Shown here one piece after another: positions 39,697 to 48,200 of a DNA stretch of 64,000 bases. The stretch comes from Streptomyces sp. NBC_00691 (lineage in GTDB: Bacteria > Actinomycetota > Actinomycetes > Streptomycetales > Streptomycetaceae), in assembly GCF_036226665.1 (NCBI RefSeq), contig NZ_CP109007.1, positions 2,830,501 through 2,894,500 on the forward strand. Direction: 5' to 3'. The position numbers and the translations under genes were made by a program. The number at the start of each line of letters is the position of its first letter. Position 1 is the stretch's first letter. Below the pieces are notes generated by a model. That model was not told where the DNA came from, searched no databases, and worked only from the letters and a program-made list of their open reading frames with translations.

Positions 39697-41070
39697 ATGC
39701 ACGACTCCCCCGCCTCCGAACCGGAGCCCCTCTCCCACGGTCTGAAGCAGCGTCACCTGACGATGCTGGGGCTCGGCGGGGTGATCGGCGCCGGGCTCTT
39801 CGTCGGCTCCGGCGCGGGCATCGCCGTCGCCGGGCCCGGCATCGTGGTCTCGTATCTGATCGCCGGCGCCCTCGCGATGCTGGTCATGCGGATGCTGGGT
39901 GAGATGTCGGCGGCGATGCCCGCCTCGGGGGCGTTCTCGGTGCACGCCGAGCGCGCGCTCGGCCGGTGGGCCGGTTTCTCGGTGGGCTGGCTGTACTGGT
40001 TCCTGCTCGTCGTCGTCCTCGCCGTGGAGGCGACGGGCGCGGCGCGGATCGCGAGCGGCTGGGTGCCCGGCGTCCCGCAGTGGGGCTGGGTGCTGATCTT
40101 CATGGTCGTGTTCACCCTGGCCAACCTCGCCGCCGTGAAGAACTTCGGCGAGTTCGAGTTCTGGTTCGCGGCGCTCAAGGTCGGCGCGATCGTCCTCTTC
40201 CTGGTGCTCGGCACGCTGGCGATCGTGGGCTGGCTGCCGGACACCGACCCGGTGGGGCTCGCGAACCTGACCGGGCAGGGCGGGTTCCTGCCGAACGGCT
40301 GGTCGGGCGTGATCTCCGGGGTTCTCGCCGTCGTCTTCGCCTTCGGCGGTCTGGAGGTCGTCACGATCGCGGCGGCCGAGTCCGACGACCCGGCGCGGAA
40401 CGTGGCCCGGGCGGTGCGGAGCGCGGTCTGGCGGATCCTCCTCTTCTACGTGGGCTCGATGCTGGTCATCGTGACGCTGCTGCCCTGGACGTCGATGGAG
40501 CCCGGCGAGTCGCCGTACGTCGCCGTCCTGGACGCGATCGGGGTGCCCGCGGCGGGCCAGATCATGAACGTGGTGGTGTTCGTGGCGCTGCTCTCGGCGC
40601 TCAACGCCAATCTGTACGGCTCCTCGCGGATGGTGTTCTCGCTGGCCGAGCGCGGTGAGGCGCCGAAGGGGCTGCTGCGGGTCTCCGGCGGAGGGGTGCC
40701 GCGCCGGGCGGTGCTCGCCTCGGTGGCCTTCGGCTTCGTCTCCGTACTCCTGAATCTGAAGTGGCCGGATTCGGTGTTCCTCTACATGCTCAACGCCGTC
40801 GGCGCGGTGCTGCTCTTCGTCTGGGCGCTGATCGCGGTCTCGCAGCTGCGACTGCGTCGCAGGATCGAGCGCGAGGCCCCGGAGACGCTGACGCTGCGGA
40901 TGTGGGGCTTCCCGTGGCTGACCTGGGTGGCGCTCGCCGCGATGGGCGCGGTCCTGGTCCTGATGCTCTCCGACGACGCGGCCCGGCCGCAGGTGCTGTG
41001 GTCGGGTGCGGCGACCGGGGCGGTGCTGCTGGTGGCCTGGGCACGGGAGCTGCGCACGAAGCGAGGTTAG
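39697..41070 (+). CDS. Amino acid permease 2 (APC family, AAT type)
   Basis: 457 residues, 12 membrane helices. MLGLGGVIGAGLFVGSGAGIAVAGPG in helix 1. Very similar to permease 3, with shared segments such as AAVKNFGEFEFWFAALKVGAIVLFL. The leader carries the motif AGACTGTGGG-GT-CTCC inside a small hairpin (39647-39668) that recurs before permease 3. Substrate unknown; a recent duplication product by protein similarity. Confidence 0.93.
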   Translation: MHDSPASEPEPLSHGLKQRHLTMLGLGGVIGAGLFVGSGAGIAVAGPGIVVSYLIAGALAMLVMRMLGEMSAAMPASGAFSVHAERALGRWAGFSVGWLYWFLLVVVLAVEATGAARIASGWVPGVPQWGWVLIFMVVFTLANLAAVKNFGEFEFWFAALKVGAIVLFLVLGTLAIVGWLPDTDPVGLANLTGQGGFLPNGWSGVISGVLAVVFAFGGLEVVTIAAAESDDPARNVARAVRSAVWRILLFYVGSMLVIVTLLPWTSMEPGESPYVAVLDAIGVPAAGQIMNVVVFVALLSALNANLYGSSRMVFSLAERGEAPKGLLRVSGGGVPRRAVLASVAFGFVSVLLNLKWPDSVFLYMLNAVGAVLLFVWALIAVSQLRLRRRIEREAPETLTLRMWGFPWLTWVALAAMGAVLVLMLSDDAARPQVLWSGAATGAVLLVAWARELRTKRG

Positions 41071-41187
41071 ATCTTCACCTTGTGTGAAGGTCGTGCCCGT
41101 ATAGCGGACATCCGTTCCCTGTGAGCGGTGGTGGCCCACAGACTGTGGGCTCCCTCCCCCGTCTCAGCTAGTGAACAGGGCTCGCCC

Positions 41188-42606
41188 ATGTCTCGGACCA
41201 CCGCGCCCGCGCCGGCCGACCGCAAGGACGGCGCGACCGCGACCGCCGAAGGCCTCACCCACGGCCTCAAGCAGCGCCATCTCTCGATGATCGCCCTCGG
41301 CGGCGTCATCGGCGCCGGGCTCTTCGTCGGCTCCGGCGCCGGTATCGCCGCCGCGGGGCCCTCGATCGTGATCGCTTACGCGATCTCCGGCATCCTCGTG
41401 ATGCTGGTGATGCGCATGCTCGGCGAGATGTCCGCGGCGAACCCGGCCTCCGGCTCGTTCTCCGTCCACGCCGAGCGGGCTCTCGGCCCCTGGGCCGGCT
41501 TCACCGCCGGCTGGGCCTTCTGGTTCCTGCTCTGCGTCGCCGTCGGTCTGGAGGGCATCGGCGCCGCGAAGATCATGACCGGCTGGTTCCCGGACAGCCC
41601 CGAGTGGGCCTGGGTCGCGCTCTTCATGCTGGTCTTCTGCGTGACCAACCTCGCGGCCGTGAAGAACTTCGGCGAGTTCGAGTTCTGGTTCGCCGCGCTC
41701 AAGGTCGGCGCGATCGTCCTCTTCCTCGGCATCGGCGTCCTCGCGATCGTCGGCGTCCTGCCCGGCACGGACGCCCCCGGCACCACCAACCTCACCGGCG
41801 ACGGCGGCTTCTTCCCGCACGGCTCCGAGGGCCTGATCGTGGGTCTGCTGGCCTCCGTCTTCGCGTACGGCGGTCTGGAGACGGTCACCATCGCCGCGGC
41901 CGAGTCGGAGCACCCGGTGCAGGGCGTCGCCAAGGCGGTCCGTACGGCGATGTGGCGGATCGCGCTCTTCTACATCGGTTCGATGGCGGTCATCGTCACC
42001 CTCGTCCCGTGGGGCGACAAGGCGGTCGTCGAGAAGGGCCCGTACGTCGCGACCCTCGACCACCTGGGCATCCCTGCGGCCGGCCAGATCATGAACGTCG
42101 TCGTGCTCGTCGCCCTGCTGTCGGCGATGAACGCCAACATCTACGGCGCCTCCCGCATGGCCGGTTCGCTCGTCTCGCGCGGCCAGGGCCCGAAGGCGCT
42201 CGGCCGCACCTTCGGCGGGGTCCCCCGCCCTGCGGTGCTCGTCTCCTCCGTCTTCGGCTTCGCCTGCGTGCTGCTCAGCTACTGGCGTCCGGACGACATC
42301 TTCGTCTGGCTGCTCAACACGATCGGCGCGATCATCCTGGTCGTCTGGTTCTTCATCGCCGCCTCCCAGCTGGTGCTGCGCCGCCGTACCGAGCGCGAGG
42401 CGCCCGAGAAGCTGGTCGTGCGGATGTGGGCCTTCCCGGTGCTCACCTGGGTGGCGCTCGCCGGCATGGCGGCGATCTTCGTCCTGATGGCCCGCGAGGA
42501 GGGCACGCGGGTGCAGCTGTACTGGACCGGTGGCCTCACGCTGCTGCTCGCCGCCGTCGGCTTCGTGCGGCAGAGGCTGCGCGGGCCGGTGGCCGAGGAG
42601 TCCTGA
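41188..42606 (+). CDS. Amino acid permease 3 (APC family, AAT type)
   Basis: 472 residues, 12 membrane helices. ATG 41188 gives MSRTTAPAPADRKDG, then the conserved GLKQRHLSMIALGGVIGAGLFVG. Starts 118 bases after permease 2. Its leader carries AGACTGTGGG-CTCC 48 bases before the start, within a 7-bp hairpin (41134-41150), matching the permease 2 leader. A strong terminator follows. Likely amino-acid/proton symporter; substrate unknown. Confidence 0.93.
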   Translation: MSRTTAPAPADRKDGATATAEGLTHGLKQRHLSMIALGGVIGAGLFVGSGAGIAAAGPSIVIAYAISGILVMLVMRMLGEMSAANPASGSFSVHAERALGPWAGFTAGWAFWFLLCVAVGLEGIGAAKIMTGWFPDSPEWAWVALFMLVFCVTNLAAVKNFGEFEFWFAALKVGAIVLFLGIGVLAIVGVLPGTDAPGTTNLTGDGGFFPHGSEGLIVGLLASVFAYGGLETVTIAAAESEHPVQGVAKAVRTAMWRIALFYIGSMAVIVTLVPWGDKAVVEKGPYVATLDHLGIPAAGQIMNVVVLVALLSAMNANIYGASRMAGSLVSRGQGPKALGRTFGGVPRPAVLVSSVFGFACVLLSYWRPDDIFVWLLNTIGAIILVVWFFIAASQLVLRRRTEREAPEKLVVRMWAFPVLTWVALAGMAAIFVLMAREEGTRVQLYWTGGLTLLLAAVGFVRQRLRGPVAEES

Positions 42607-42630
42607 GCCCGTACCGCCCGACCTGACACC

Positions 42631-42662
42631 GCGCCCCGTGGAGCCGACGCTCCACGGGGCGC
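42631..42662 (+). terminator. Terminator after permease 3
   Basis: 14-bp perfect stem with a CGAC loop, 25 bases past the permease 3 stop. Between it and the superoxide dismutase gene lie about 130 bases with no gene; the Nur-like box is there. Confidence 0.88.
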
Positions 42663-42791
42663 CTTGCTGTGCCGCGCCGCTTGCGGGCGGGCTCCGCGCC
42701 GCGCACCTCCGTAGGTGTGAACGACCGGCCCCGGACCGGCCTAGGACCAAGGGCTGATCAACTACGACACGCACCTGCTGTTAGCCTGCAC

Positions 42792-42808
42792 TTGCATACA
42801 GGTTGCAA
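42792..42808 (+). promoter_or_regulatory. Nur-like operator of the Fe superoxide dismutase gene
   Basis: TTGCAT-ACAGG-TTGCAA fits the Nur box tGCaa-N5-ttGCA known from S. coelicolor (sodF and nickel transport genes). It lies 27 bases before the start codon, where binding would block transcription. Nur with nickel represses sodF so that the nickel enzyme SodN takes over; that is established for S. coelicolor and inferred here. Confidence 0.8.
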
Positions 42809-42834
42809 TAAGACGTCAGGTGAGGGGCTCGGCA

Positions 42835-43479
42835 ATGGCGATCTACACACTTCCGGAGCTGCCGTACGACTACGCGGCGCTGGAGCCGGTGATCAATCCG
42901 CAGATCATCGAGCTGCACCACGACAAGCACCACGCCGCGTACGTCAAGGGCGCGAACGACACCCTGGAGCAGCTCGAGGAGGCGCGCGACAAGGACCAGT
43001 GGGGCGCGATCAACGGCCTGGAGAAGAACCTGGCCTTCCACCTCTCCGGCCACATCCTCCACTCCATCTACTGGAACAACATGGACAGCCCGAAGGACGG
43101 GGGCGGCGGCGAGCCGCTGGCCGCCGATGGCGTCGGTGACCTCGCGGACGCGATCACCGAGTCCTTCGGCTCCTTCGCGAAGTTCAAGGCCCAGCTGACC
43201 AAGGCCGCCGCGACCACCCAGGGCTCCGGCTGGGGCGTCCTCGCGTACGAGCCGATCAGCGGCCGGCTCATCGTCGAGCAGGTCTACGACCACCAGGGCA
43301 ACGTCGGCCAGGGCTCGGTCCCGGTTCTGGTCTTCGACGCCTGGGAGCACGCCTTCTACCTGCAGTACAAGAACCAGAAGGTGGACTTCATCGAGGCCAT
43401 GTGGCAGGTCGTCAACTGGCAGGACGTGAGCAGGCGCTACCACGCCGCCAAGGCCTCCGTACCGCTGATCTCCTTCTGA
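42835..43479 (+). CDS. sodF: Superoxide dismutase, Fe/Mn fold (Fe-Zn SodF type)
   Basis: 214 residues. It converts superoxide to oxygen and hydrogen peroxide in the cytoplasm. Ligands are in place: His28 in [10 protein letters not shown], His76 in [10 protein letters not shown], and Asp/His in [17 protein letters not shown] 42835 with TGAGGGG upstream. In Streptomyces this family is the iron enzyme used when nickel is scarce, and a Nur-like box directly upstream agrees. SodN is not encoded in this window. Confidence 0.96.
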   Translation: MAIYTLPELPYDYAALEPVINPQIIELHHDKHHAAYVKGANDTLEQLEEARDKDQWGAINGLEKNLAFHLSGHILHSIYWNNMDSPKDGGGGEPLAADGVGDLADAITESFGSFAKFKAQLTKAAATTQGSGWGVLAYEPISGRLIVEQVYDHQGNVGQGSVPVLVFDAWEHAFYLQYKNQKVDFIEAMWQVVNWQDVSRRYHAAKASVPLISF

Positions 43480-43556
43480 GGGCCTGAGCCCGGCCGGCTC
43501 CCTCCGACGTCCCACTCGTGATCGTCTTCTCAACCTTCACGTGCGGGCGGATGAAA

Positions 43557-43595
43557 GAAGAACCCCCGTGATGACGTGAATCACGGGGGTTCTTC
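43557..43595. terminator. Bidirectional terminator between sodF and the Rv2466c-like gene
   Basis: 16-bp perfect stem with a 7-base loop between convergent genes. Confidence 0.9.
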
Positions 43596-43619
43596 CATGG
43601 GCCGGAGCGGCCGCGCGGA

Positions 43620-44255
43620 CTACGTGAAGCTGGGGTCCGCCGTCCGCGTGCGCTTGATCTCGTAGAAGCCCGGCGTCGAGGCCACGAGCAGGGTGCCGTC
43701 CCACAGCCGGGCCGCCGCCTCGCCGCGCGGGGTCGGGGTGACGACGGGCCCGAAGAAGGCCACCTCGTCGCCGTCGGCGCCCGGCACCGCGATGACCGGG
43801 GTGCCGACGTCCTGGCCGACCTTCTCTATGCCCTCCGTGTGGGAGGCGCGCAGCTCGGCGTCGTAGGTGTCCTTGTCCGCGTACTCGACCAGGTCCTCCG
43901 GCAGGCCGACGTCGCTCAGGGCGCCGGCGATCGCCTCGCGGGTCGGGCCCTCGCCGTTGTTGTGGAAGCGGGTGCCGAGCGCGGTGTAGAGCTTGCCGAC
44001 GACCTCGTCGCCGTGCAGCTGCTGGGCGGCGACGACGACCCGGACGGGGCCCCAGGCCTGGGTCTCCAGCATCTCCCGGTACTCGGCGGGGACCTCGTCG
44101 AGGCGGTTCTCGTTGAGCACGGCCAGGCTCATGACCTTCCACCGCACGTCGACCGGGCGGACCTGCTCCACCTCCAGCATCCAGCGGGAGGTCATCCAGG
44201 CCCACGGGCACAGCGGGTCGAAGTAGAAGTCGGCGGTGGTCCTGCTCTCGGACAT
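43620..44255 (-). CDS. DsbA-family, Rv2466c-like mycothiol-dependent nitroreductase family protein
   Basis: 211 residues, thioredoxin fold with helical insertion. The N-terminal ADFYFDPLCPWAWMTSRW and the segment VMSLAVLNENR, ending FYEIKRTRTADP, resemble mycobacterial Rv2466c. The active site is CPWA (Cys16, Ala19) instead of the CPWC I recall for Rv2466c, so it should act as a monothiol enzyme relying on mycothiol. Start ATG 44255 follows GAGGAG. Divergent from pepN. A thiol-redox role beside superoxide dismutase is plausible but inferred. Confidence 0.9.
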   Translation of the reverse strand: MSESRTTADFYFDPLCPWAWMTSRWMLEVEQVRPVDVRWKVMSLAVLNENRLDEVPAEYREMLETQAWGPVRVVVAAQQLHGDEVVGKLYTALGTRFHNNGEGPTREAIAGALSDVGLPEDLVEYADKDTYDAELRASHTEGIEKVGQDVGTPVIAVPGADGDEVAFFGPVVTPTPRGEAAARLWDGTLLVASTPGFYEIKRTRTADPSFT

Positions 44256-44416
44256 GTCACTCCTCGGTACGCCGTGGCGAAAAGAAAGGCGGAAAGACGA
44301 CGGTGGTGCGCCGAAAGGAGGGAACCCCCGAACGCCCGACGGCATTCCCGTGTCCCGGGTGACAGCCGCACATGGGAAGATCGGTGCTGTTTCGAACGTG
44401 CCACGAAGGAGTGACC

Positions 44417-46978
44417 GTGCCCGGTGAGAACCTGTCCCGCGACGAGGCCCACGAGCGGGCGGAGCTGCTGTCCGTCGACGGGTACGAGGTCGTCCTCGAC
44501 CTGCGCTCGGCGGTCGGCGACTCGGCCGAGGCCGTGCGCACCTTCCGCTCGGAGACGACGGTCCGCTTCCGCCGCACCGGCGAGGGCACGAGCACGTTCG
44601 TGGATCTGATCGCCCCGTCCGTGTCCGCCGTCACCCTCAACGGGCGCTCCCTCGACCCGGCGGTCGTGTTCGACGGCTCGCGGATCGCGCTCGACGGTCT
44701 GGCCGACGAGAACACCCTCGTGGTGGACGCGCAGTGCGCCTACAGCCGGACCGGCGAGGGCATGCACCGCTTCGTCGACCCGGAGGACGGCGAGGTCTAC
44801 CTCTACACGCAGTACGAGCCGGCCGACGCCCGCCGGGTGTACGCCACCTTCGAGCAGCCCGACCTCAAGGCCCCGTACCGCTTCGCGGTGACCGCGCCCG
44901 AGGGCTGGACGGTCTGGTCGAACGGCGCGGGCGAACGGGACGCCGAGGGCGTGTGGCGGTTCGCCGAGACGGCGCCGGTCTCCACGTACATCACCTGTGT
45001 CGTGGCGGGCCCGTACCACTACGTCACGGACTCGTACACGCGGACGCTGGCCGACGGCACCGAGCTGGAGATCCCGCTCGGCGCGATGTGCCGCAAGGGG
45101 CTCGCCAAGCACTTCGACGCGGACGACGTCTTCCTGGTCACCAAGCAGGGCTTCGACTTCTTCCACGACAACTTCGACTACCCGTACCCCTTCGGGAAGT
45201 ACGACCAGGCCTTCGTCCCCGAGTACAACCTCGGCGCGATGGAGAACCCGGGCATGGTGACCTTCCGCGAGGAGTACATCTACCGGGGCAAGGTGACGCA
45301 GGCGGCGTACGAGCGCCGGGCGAACGTCATCCTGCACGAGATGGCGCACATGTGGTTCGGCGACCTCGTCACCATGGTGTGGTGGGACGACCTGTGGCTG
45401 AAGGAGTCCTTCGCGGACTTCATGGGCTCCTTCTCGCTCGCCGAGGCGACCCGCTTCACCAACAGCTGGGTGACCTTCGCCAACAACCGCAAGGCCTGGG
45501 CGTACCGCGCCGACCAGCTGCCGTCCACGCACCCGATCACGGCCGACATCCGTGACCTGGAGGACGCCAAGCTCAACTTCGACGGCATCACCTACGCCAA
45601 GGGCGCGTCGGTGCTCAAGCAGCTCGTCGCGTACGCCGGCCGGGACGCGTTCCTGGAGGGCGCGCGCCGCTACTTCAAGCGCCACGCCTACGGGAACACG
45701 CGGCTCGCCGACCTCCTCACGATCCTGGAGGAGACCTCCGGCCGTGACATGAGGGCCTGGGCGAAGTCCTGGCTCCAGACCTCCGGCGTGAACACCCTGA
45801 CGCCGGCCGTCACCTACGACGCCGAGGGCCGGATCACCGAGCTCGCGGTCCTCCAGGAGGGCGACGAGCTGCGCCCGCACCGCGCAGCCGTCGGCCTCTA
45901 CCGGCTCTCCGACGGGCAGCTCGTCCGGTACGCGCGTGCCGAGGCCGACATCACCGGCGCCCGGACCGTCGTCGCCGACCTGGCCGGCGCGGAGAGGCCC
46001 GACCTGGTCCTCGTCAACGACGACGACCTCACGTACTGCAAGGTCCGGTTCGACGAGGGCTCGCTCGCCACGCTGCGCGCGCACCTCGGCGACATCACCG
46101 ACCCGCTGGCCCGTGCCCTGTGCTGGTCGGCGCTGTGGAACCTCACCCGCGACGCCCTGATGCCCGCCCGGGACTTCGTCTCCGTCGTCCTCGCCTTCGC
46201 GGGCCGCGAGACCGACATCGGCGTCCTGCAGATGGTGCACGCCTGGGGCAAGGCGGCGGTCACCCACTACGCGGCCCCCGCGTGGCGCGAGGAGGGCGGG
46301 CGGCTGCTGGCCGAGGGCGCCCTGCGCGAGCTGCGGGTGGCCGAGCCGGGCAGCGAGCACCAGCTGACCTGGGCGCGGTTCTTCGCCGCGACGGCCTCGT
46401 CCGACGCCGACTTCCAGCTCCTGGAGGGGCTGCTCGACGGCACGGCGAAGATCGACGGTCTCGACGTCGACCAGGAGCTGCGCTGGTCGCTGCTCTCGCC
46501 GCTCGCCGCGCACGGCGACGCGGACGAGACGCGGATCGGCGAGGAGCTGAGCCGGGACGACACGGCGACGGGCAAGCGCCACCAGGTCCGGCTGCTGGCC
46601 TCGCGGCCGTCGGCGGCCGTCAAGGCGCAGGCCTGGGCGCAGGTCGTCGAGTCGGACACCCTGTCGAACGCGCTCGTCGAGGCGACGATCGCGGGCTTCA
46701 CGCAGCCCTCGCAGCGCGAACTGATCGCCCCTTACGCGGAGAAGTACTTCGCGGTGATCGAGCGGCTGTGGGCCGAGCGGTCGATCCAGATCGGCATGGA
46801 CGTCGTCCGGGGCCTGTTCCCGGGGCTCCAGGACGACGAGGCGACGCTGGACGCGACGGACGCCTGGCTGACGGCGCACGAGGCTGCCGCGCCGGCGCTG
46901 CGCCGGCTGGTCCTCGAATCGCGGGACGACCTGGCACGCGCGCTGCGGGCGCAGGACCGCGACCGCCTCGCGGGCTGA
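44417..46978 (+). CDS. pepN: Aminopeptidase N (M1 family), paralogue 1
   Basis: 853 residues, zinc aminopeptidase. Exopeptidase motif GAMEN in YNLGAMENPGMVTF; zinc site HExxH at His307-His311 with Glu330 (HEMAHMWFGD, LWLKESF). ERAP1-like C-terminal domain present. GTG 44417 chosen since AAGGAG lies just before it. A paralogue lies 7 kb downstream (53566); the two share the start pattern (T/S)R(D/E)EA and the WxSTHPI-type core, pointing to an old duplication. No signal peptide, so cytoplasmic. Confidence 0.96.
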   Translation: MPGENLSRDEAHERAELLSVDGYEVVLDLRSAVGDSAEAVRTFRSETTVRFRRTGEGTSTFVDLIAPSVSAVTLNGRSLDPAVVFDGSRIALDGLADENTLVVDAQCAYSRTGEGMHRFVDPEDGEVYLYTQYEPADARRVYATFEQPDLKAPYRFAVTAPEGWTVWSNGAGERDAEGVWRFAETAPVSTYITCVVAGPYHYVTDSYTRTLADGTELEIPLGAMCRKGLAKHFDADDVFLVTKQGFDFFHDNFDYPYPFGKYDQAFVPEYNLGAMENPGMVTFREEYIYRGKVTQAAYERRANVILHEMAHMWFGDLVTMVWWDDLWLKESFADFMGSFSLAEATRFTNSWVTFANNRKAWAYRADQLPSTHPITADIRDLEDAKLNFDGITYAKGASVLKQLVAYAGRDAFLEGARRYFKRHAYGNTRLADLLTILEETSGRDMRAWAKSWLQTSGVNTLTPAVTYDAEGRITELAVLQEGDELRPHRAAVGLYRLSDGQLVRYARAEADITGARTVVADLAGAERPDLVLVNDDDLTYCKVRFDEGSLATLRAHLGDITDPLARALCWSALWNLTRDALMPARDFVSVVLAFAGRETDIGVLQMVHAWGKAAVTHYAAPAWREEGGRLLAEGALRELRVAEPGSEHQLTWARFFAATASSDADFQLLEGLLDGTAKIDGLDVDQELRWSLLSPLAAHGDADETRIGEELSRDDTATGKRHQVRLLASRPSAAVKAQAWAQVVESDTLSNALVEATIAGFTQPSQRELIAPYAEKYFAVIERLWAERSIQIGMDVVRGLFPGLQDDEATLDATDAWLTAHEAAAPALRRLVLESRDDLARALRAQDRDRLAG

Positions 46979-46995
46979 CGCCCCAGGAAGGCCCG

Positions 46996-47029
46996 GTGGG
47001 GGCCGCGGACTCCGGTCCGCGGCCCCCAC
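46996..47029 (+). terminator. Terminator after pepN paralogue 1
   Basis: 15-bp perfect stem with a TCCG loop, 17 bases beyond the stop. The 160 bases that follow, up to the next gene, include an A/T-richer stretch (47105-47160) likely to be a promoter. Confidence 0.9.
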
Positions 47030-47191
47030 GGGGCCGTCCGGACCACGGCGCGGTCCTCATCGGGCCTTCCGGGTCCGGGCGCGCCCCTCATCGGCACTCG
47101 AACGCGCGTACTTTAGGACGGGCTTGTCCTCAATTGTCGACGAGCGTGTAACAGGGGTTAGGGCGGCCTTCGGGAGCGGAAGACCCCCGGC

Positions 47192-48196
47192 ATGAACCAC
47201 AACACCCCCATCACCCCCCGCCCCCTCCCCCTCTCCCCCCACACCGGCCGGGCACAACGTCTCGCCTCCGCCGACCAGTTGAGGGCCCAGGGCATCCCCG
47301 CCGGCGAGGTCGCCGCACACTGCCGGCCGGGTGCCTGGCAGCAGCTCCTTCCCGGTGTCTTCCTGCTCCAGGCGGGGCCGCCCACCAGCGAGGACCGGCT
47401 CCACGCCGCGCTTCTCTACGCCCGCAGGAGCGGGGCCGTCCCCCCGCAGGGTCCCGACGCGATGATCACCGGACTCGCCGCGCTGGCCCTGCACCGCTTC
47501 GCCTCCGCTCCCCCGCTCACCGCCCTGGACCGGATCGACGTCCTCGTCCCCCGCACCCGGCGGCTGCGCTCCACCGGCTGGGTGCGGGTGGTGCGCGCCA
47601 CCGAGTCCCCCGAGCCGGTGCAGCTGACGGGTGTGCCCGTCGCCCCGGTCGCCCGCGCCGTCGCCGACGCGGTGTCCGGGCTCCCGGACGCGGAGACGGT
47701 ACGCGGCCTGCTCACCGAGGCGGTGCGCGGCGGACACTGCGAACCGGGTGCGGTGGTACGTGAGTTGAGCCGCGCCCGGCTCCTCACCCGGCCGCACGTG
47801 GTGGACGCGGTGGACACGCTGCTCGCCGAGGGGCGCTCGCTCTCCGAGGAGCGGCTGTACGAGATGGTGCGGGAGTTCGCCCTGCCGGACCCGGTGTGGA
47901 ACGTGGACCTGCGGCTGCCCGGCGGCCCGCACCTGGGCGGGGTGGACGCCTACTGGCCCGACCAGGCAGTCGCCGTCGAGCTGGACACCCGGGCGCCGCG
48001 GCAGGACGAGGACGCGCTCTGGTCCGAGTACACCCGCAAGCGGGAGCATCTGGAGCGGCTCGGCATCACGGTCGTCCACCTCACCCCGCGCAAGCTGCGC
48101 GAGGCGATGGACCAGCAGGCCACCGTGGTGCGGACGGCCCTGATGGCCGCGTCCGACCGGCAGCCCGCCGCGTATGTCGTCGTCCTGCCGCGGTGA
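47192..48196 (+). CDS. Protein with AbiEi-like N-terminus and PD-(D/E)xK-like (DUF559-type) C-terminus
   Basis: 334 residues. The N-terminal part resembles AbiEi-type antitoxin/transcription-factor-like proteins (RAQGIPAGEVAAHCRPGAWQQLLPGVFLL), followed by a middle domain with strands (IDVLVPRTRRLRSTGWVRVVR). The last 100 residues look like a Vsr/DUF559 nuclease fold: GGVDAYWPDQAVAVELDTRA supplies D and ExD, then a helix with KREHLERLGITVVHLTPRKL. No AbiEii toxin gene is adjacent. Related proteins are widespread in actinobacteria and usually left hypothetical; activity unproven. Confidence 0.8.
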   Translation: MNHNTPITPRPLPLSPHTGRAQRLASADQLRAQGIPAGEVAAHCRPGAWQQLLPGVFLLQAGPPTSEDRLHAALLYARRSGAVPPQGPDAMITGLAALALHRFASAPPLTALDRIDVLVPRTRRLRSTGWVRVVRATESPEPVQLTGVPVAPVARAVADAVSGLPDAETVRGLLTEAVRGGHCEPGAVVRELSRARLLTRPHVVDAVDTLLAEGRSLSEERLYEMVREFALPDPVWNVDLRLPGGPHLGGVDAYWPDQAVAVELDTRAPRQDEDALWSEYTRKREHLERLGITVVHLTPRKLREAMDQQATVVRTALMAASDRQPAAYVVVLPR

Positions 48197-48200
48197 GGGG

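Noticed and set aside
44192..47029. Long minus-strand open frame opposite pepN paralogue 1
   Set aside because: Antisense shadow; composition is Arg/Val/Asp biased and pepN on the other strand has all expected motifs.
47192..48196. Complete AbiEi/AbiEii toxin-antitoxin system
   Set aside because: No AbiEii nucleotidyltransferase gene lies on either side, and the C-terminal domain looks nuclease-like instead.
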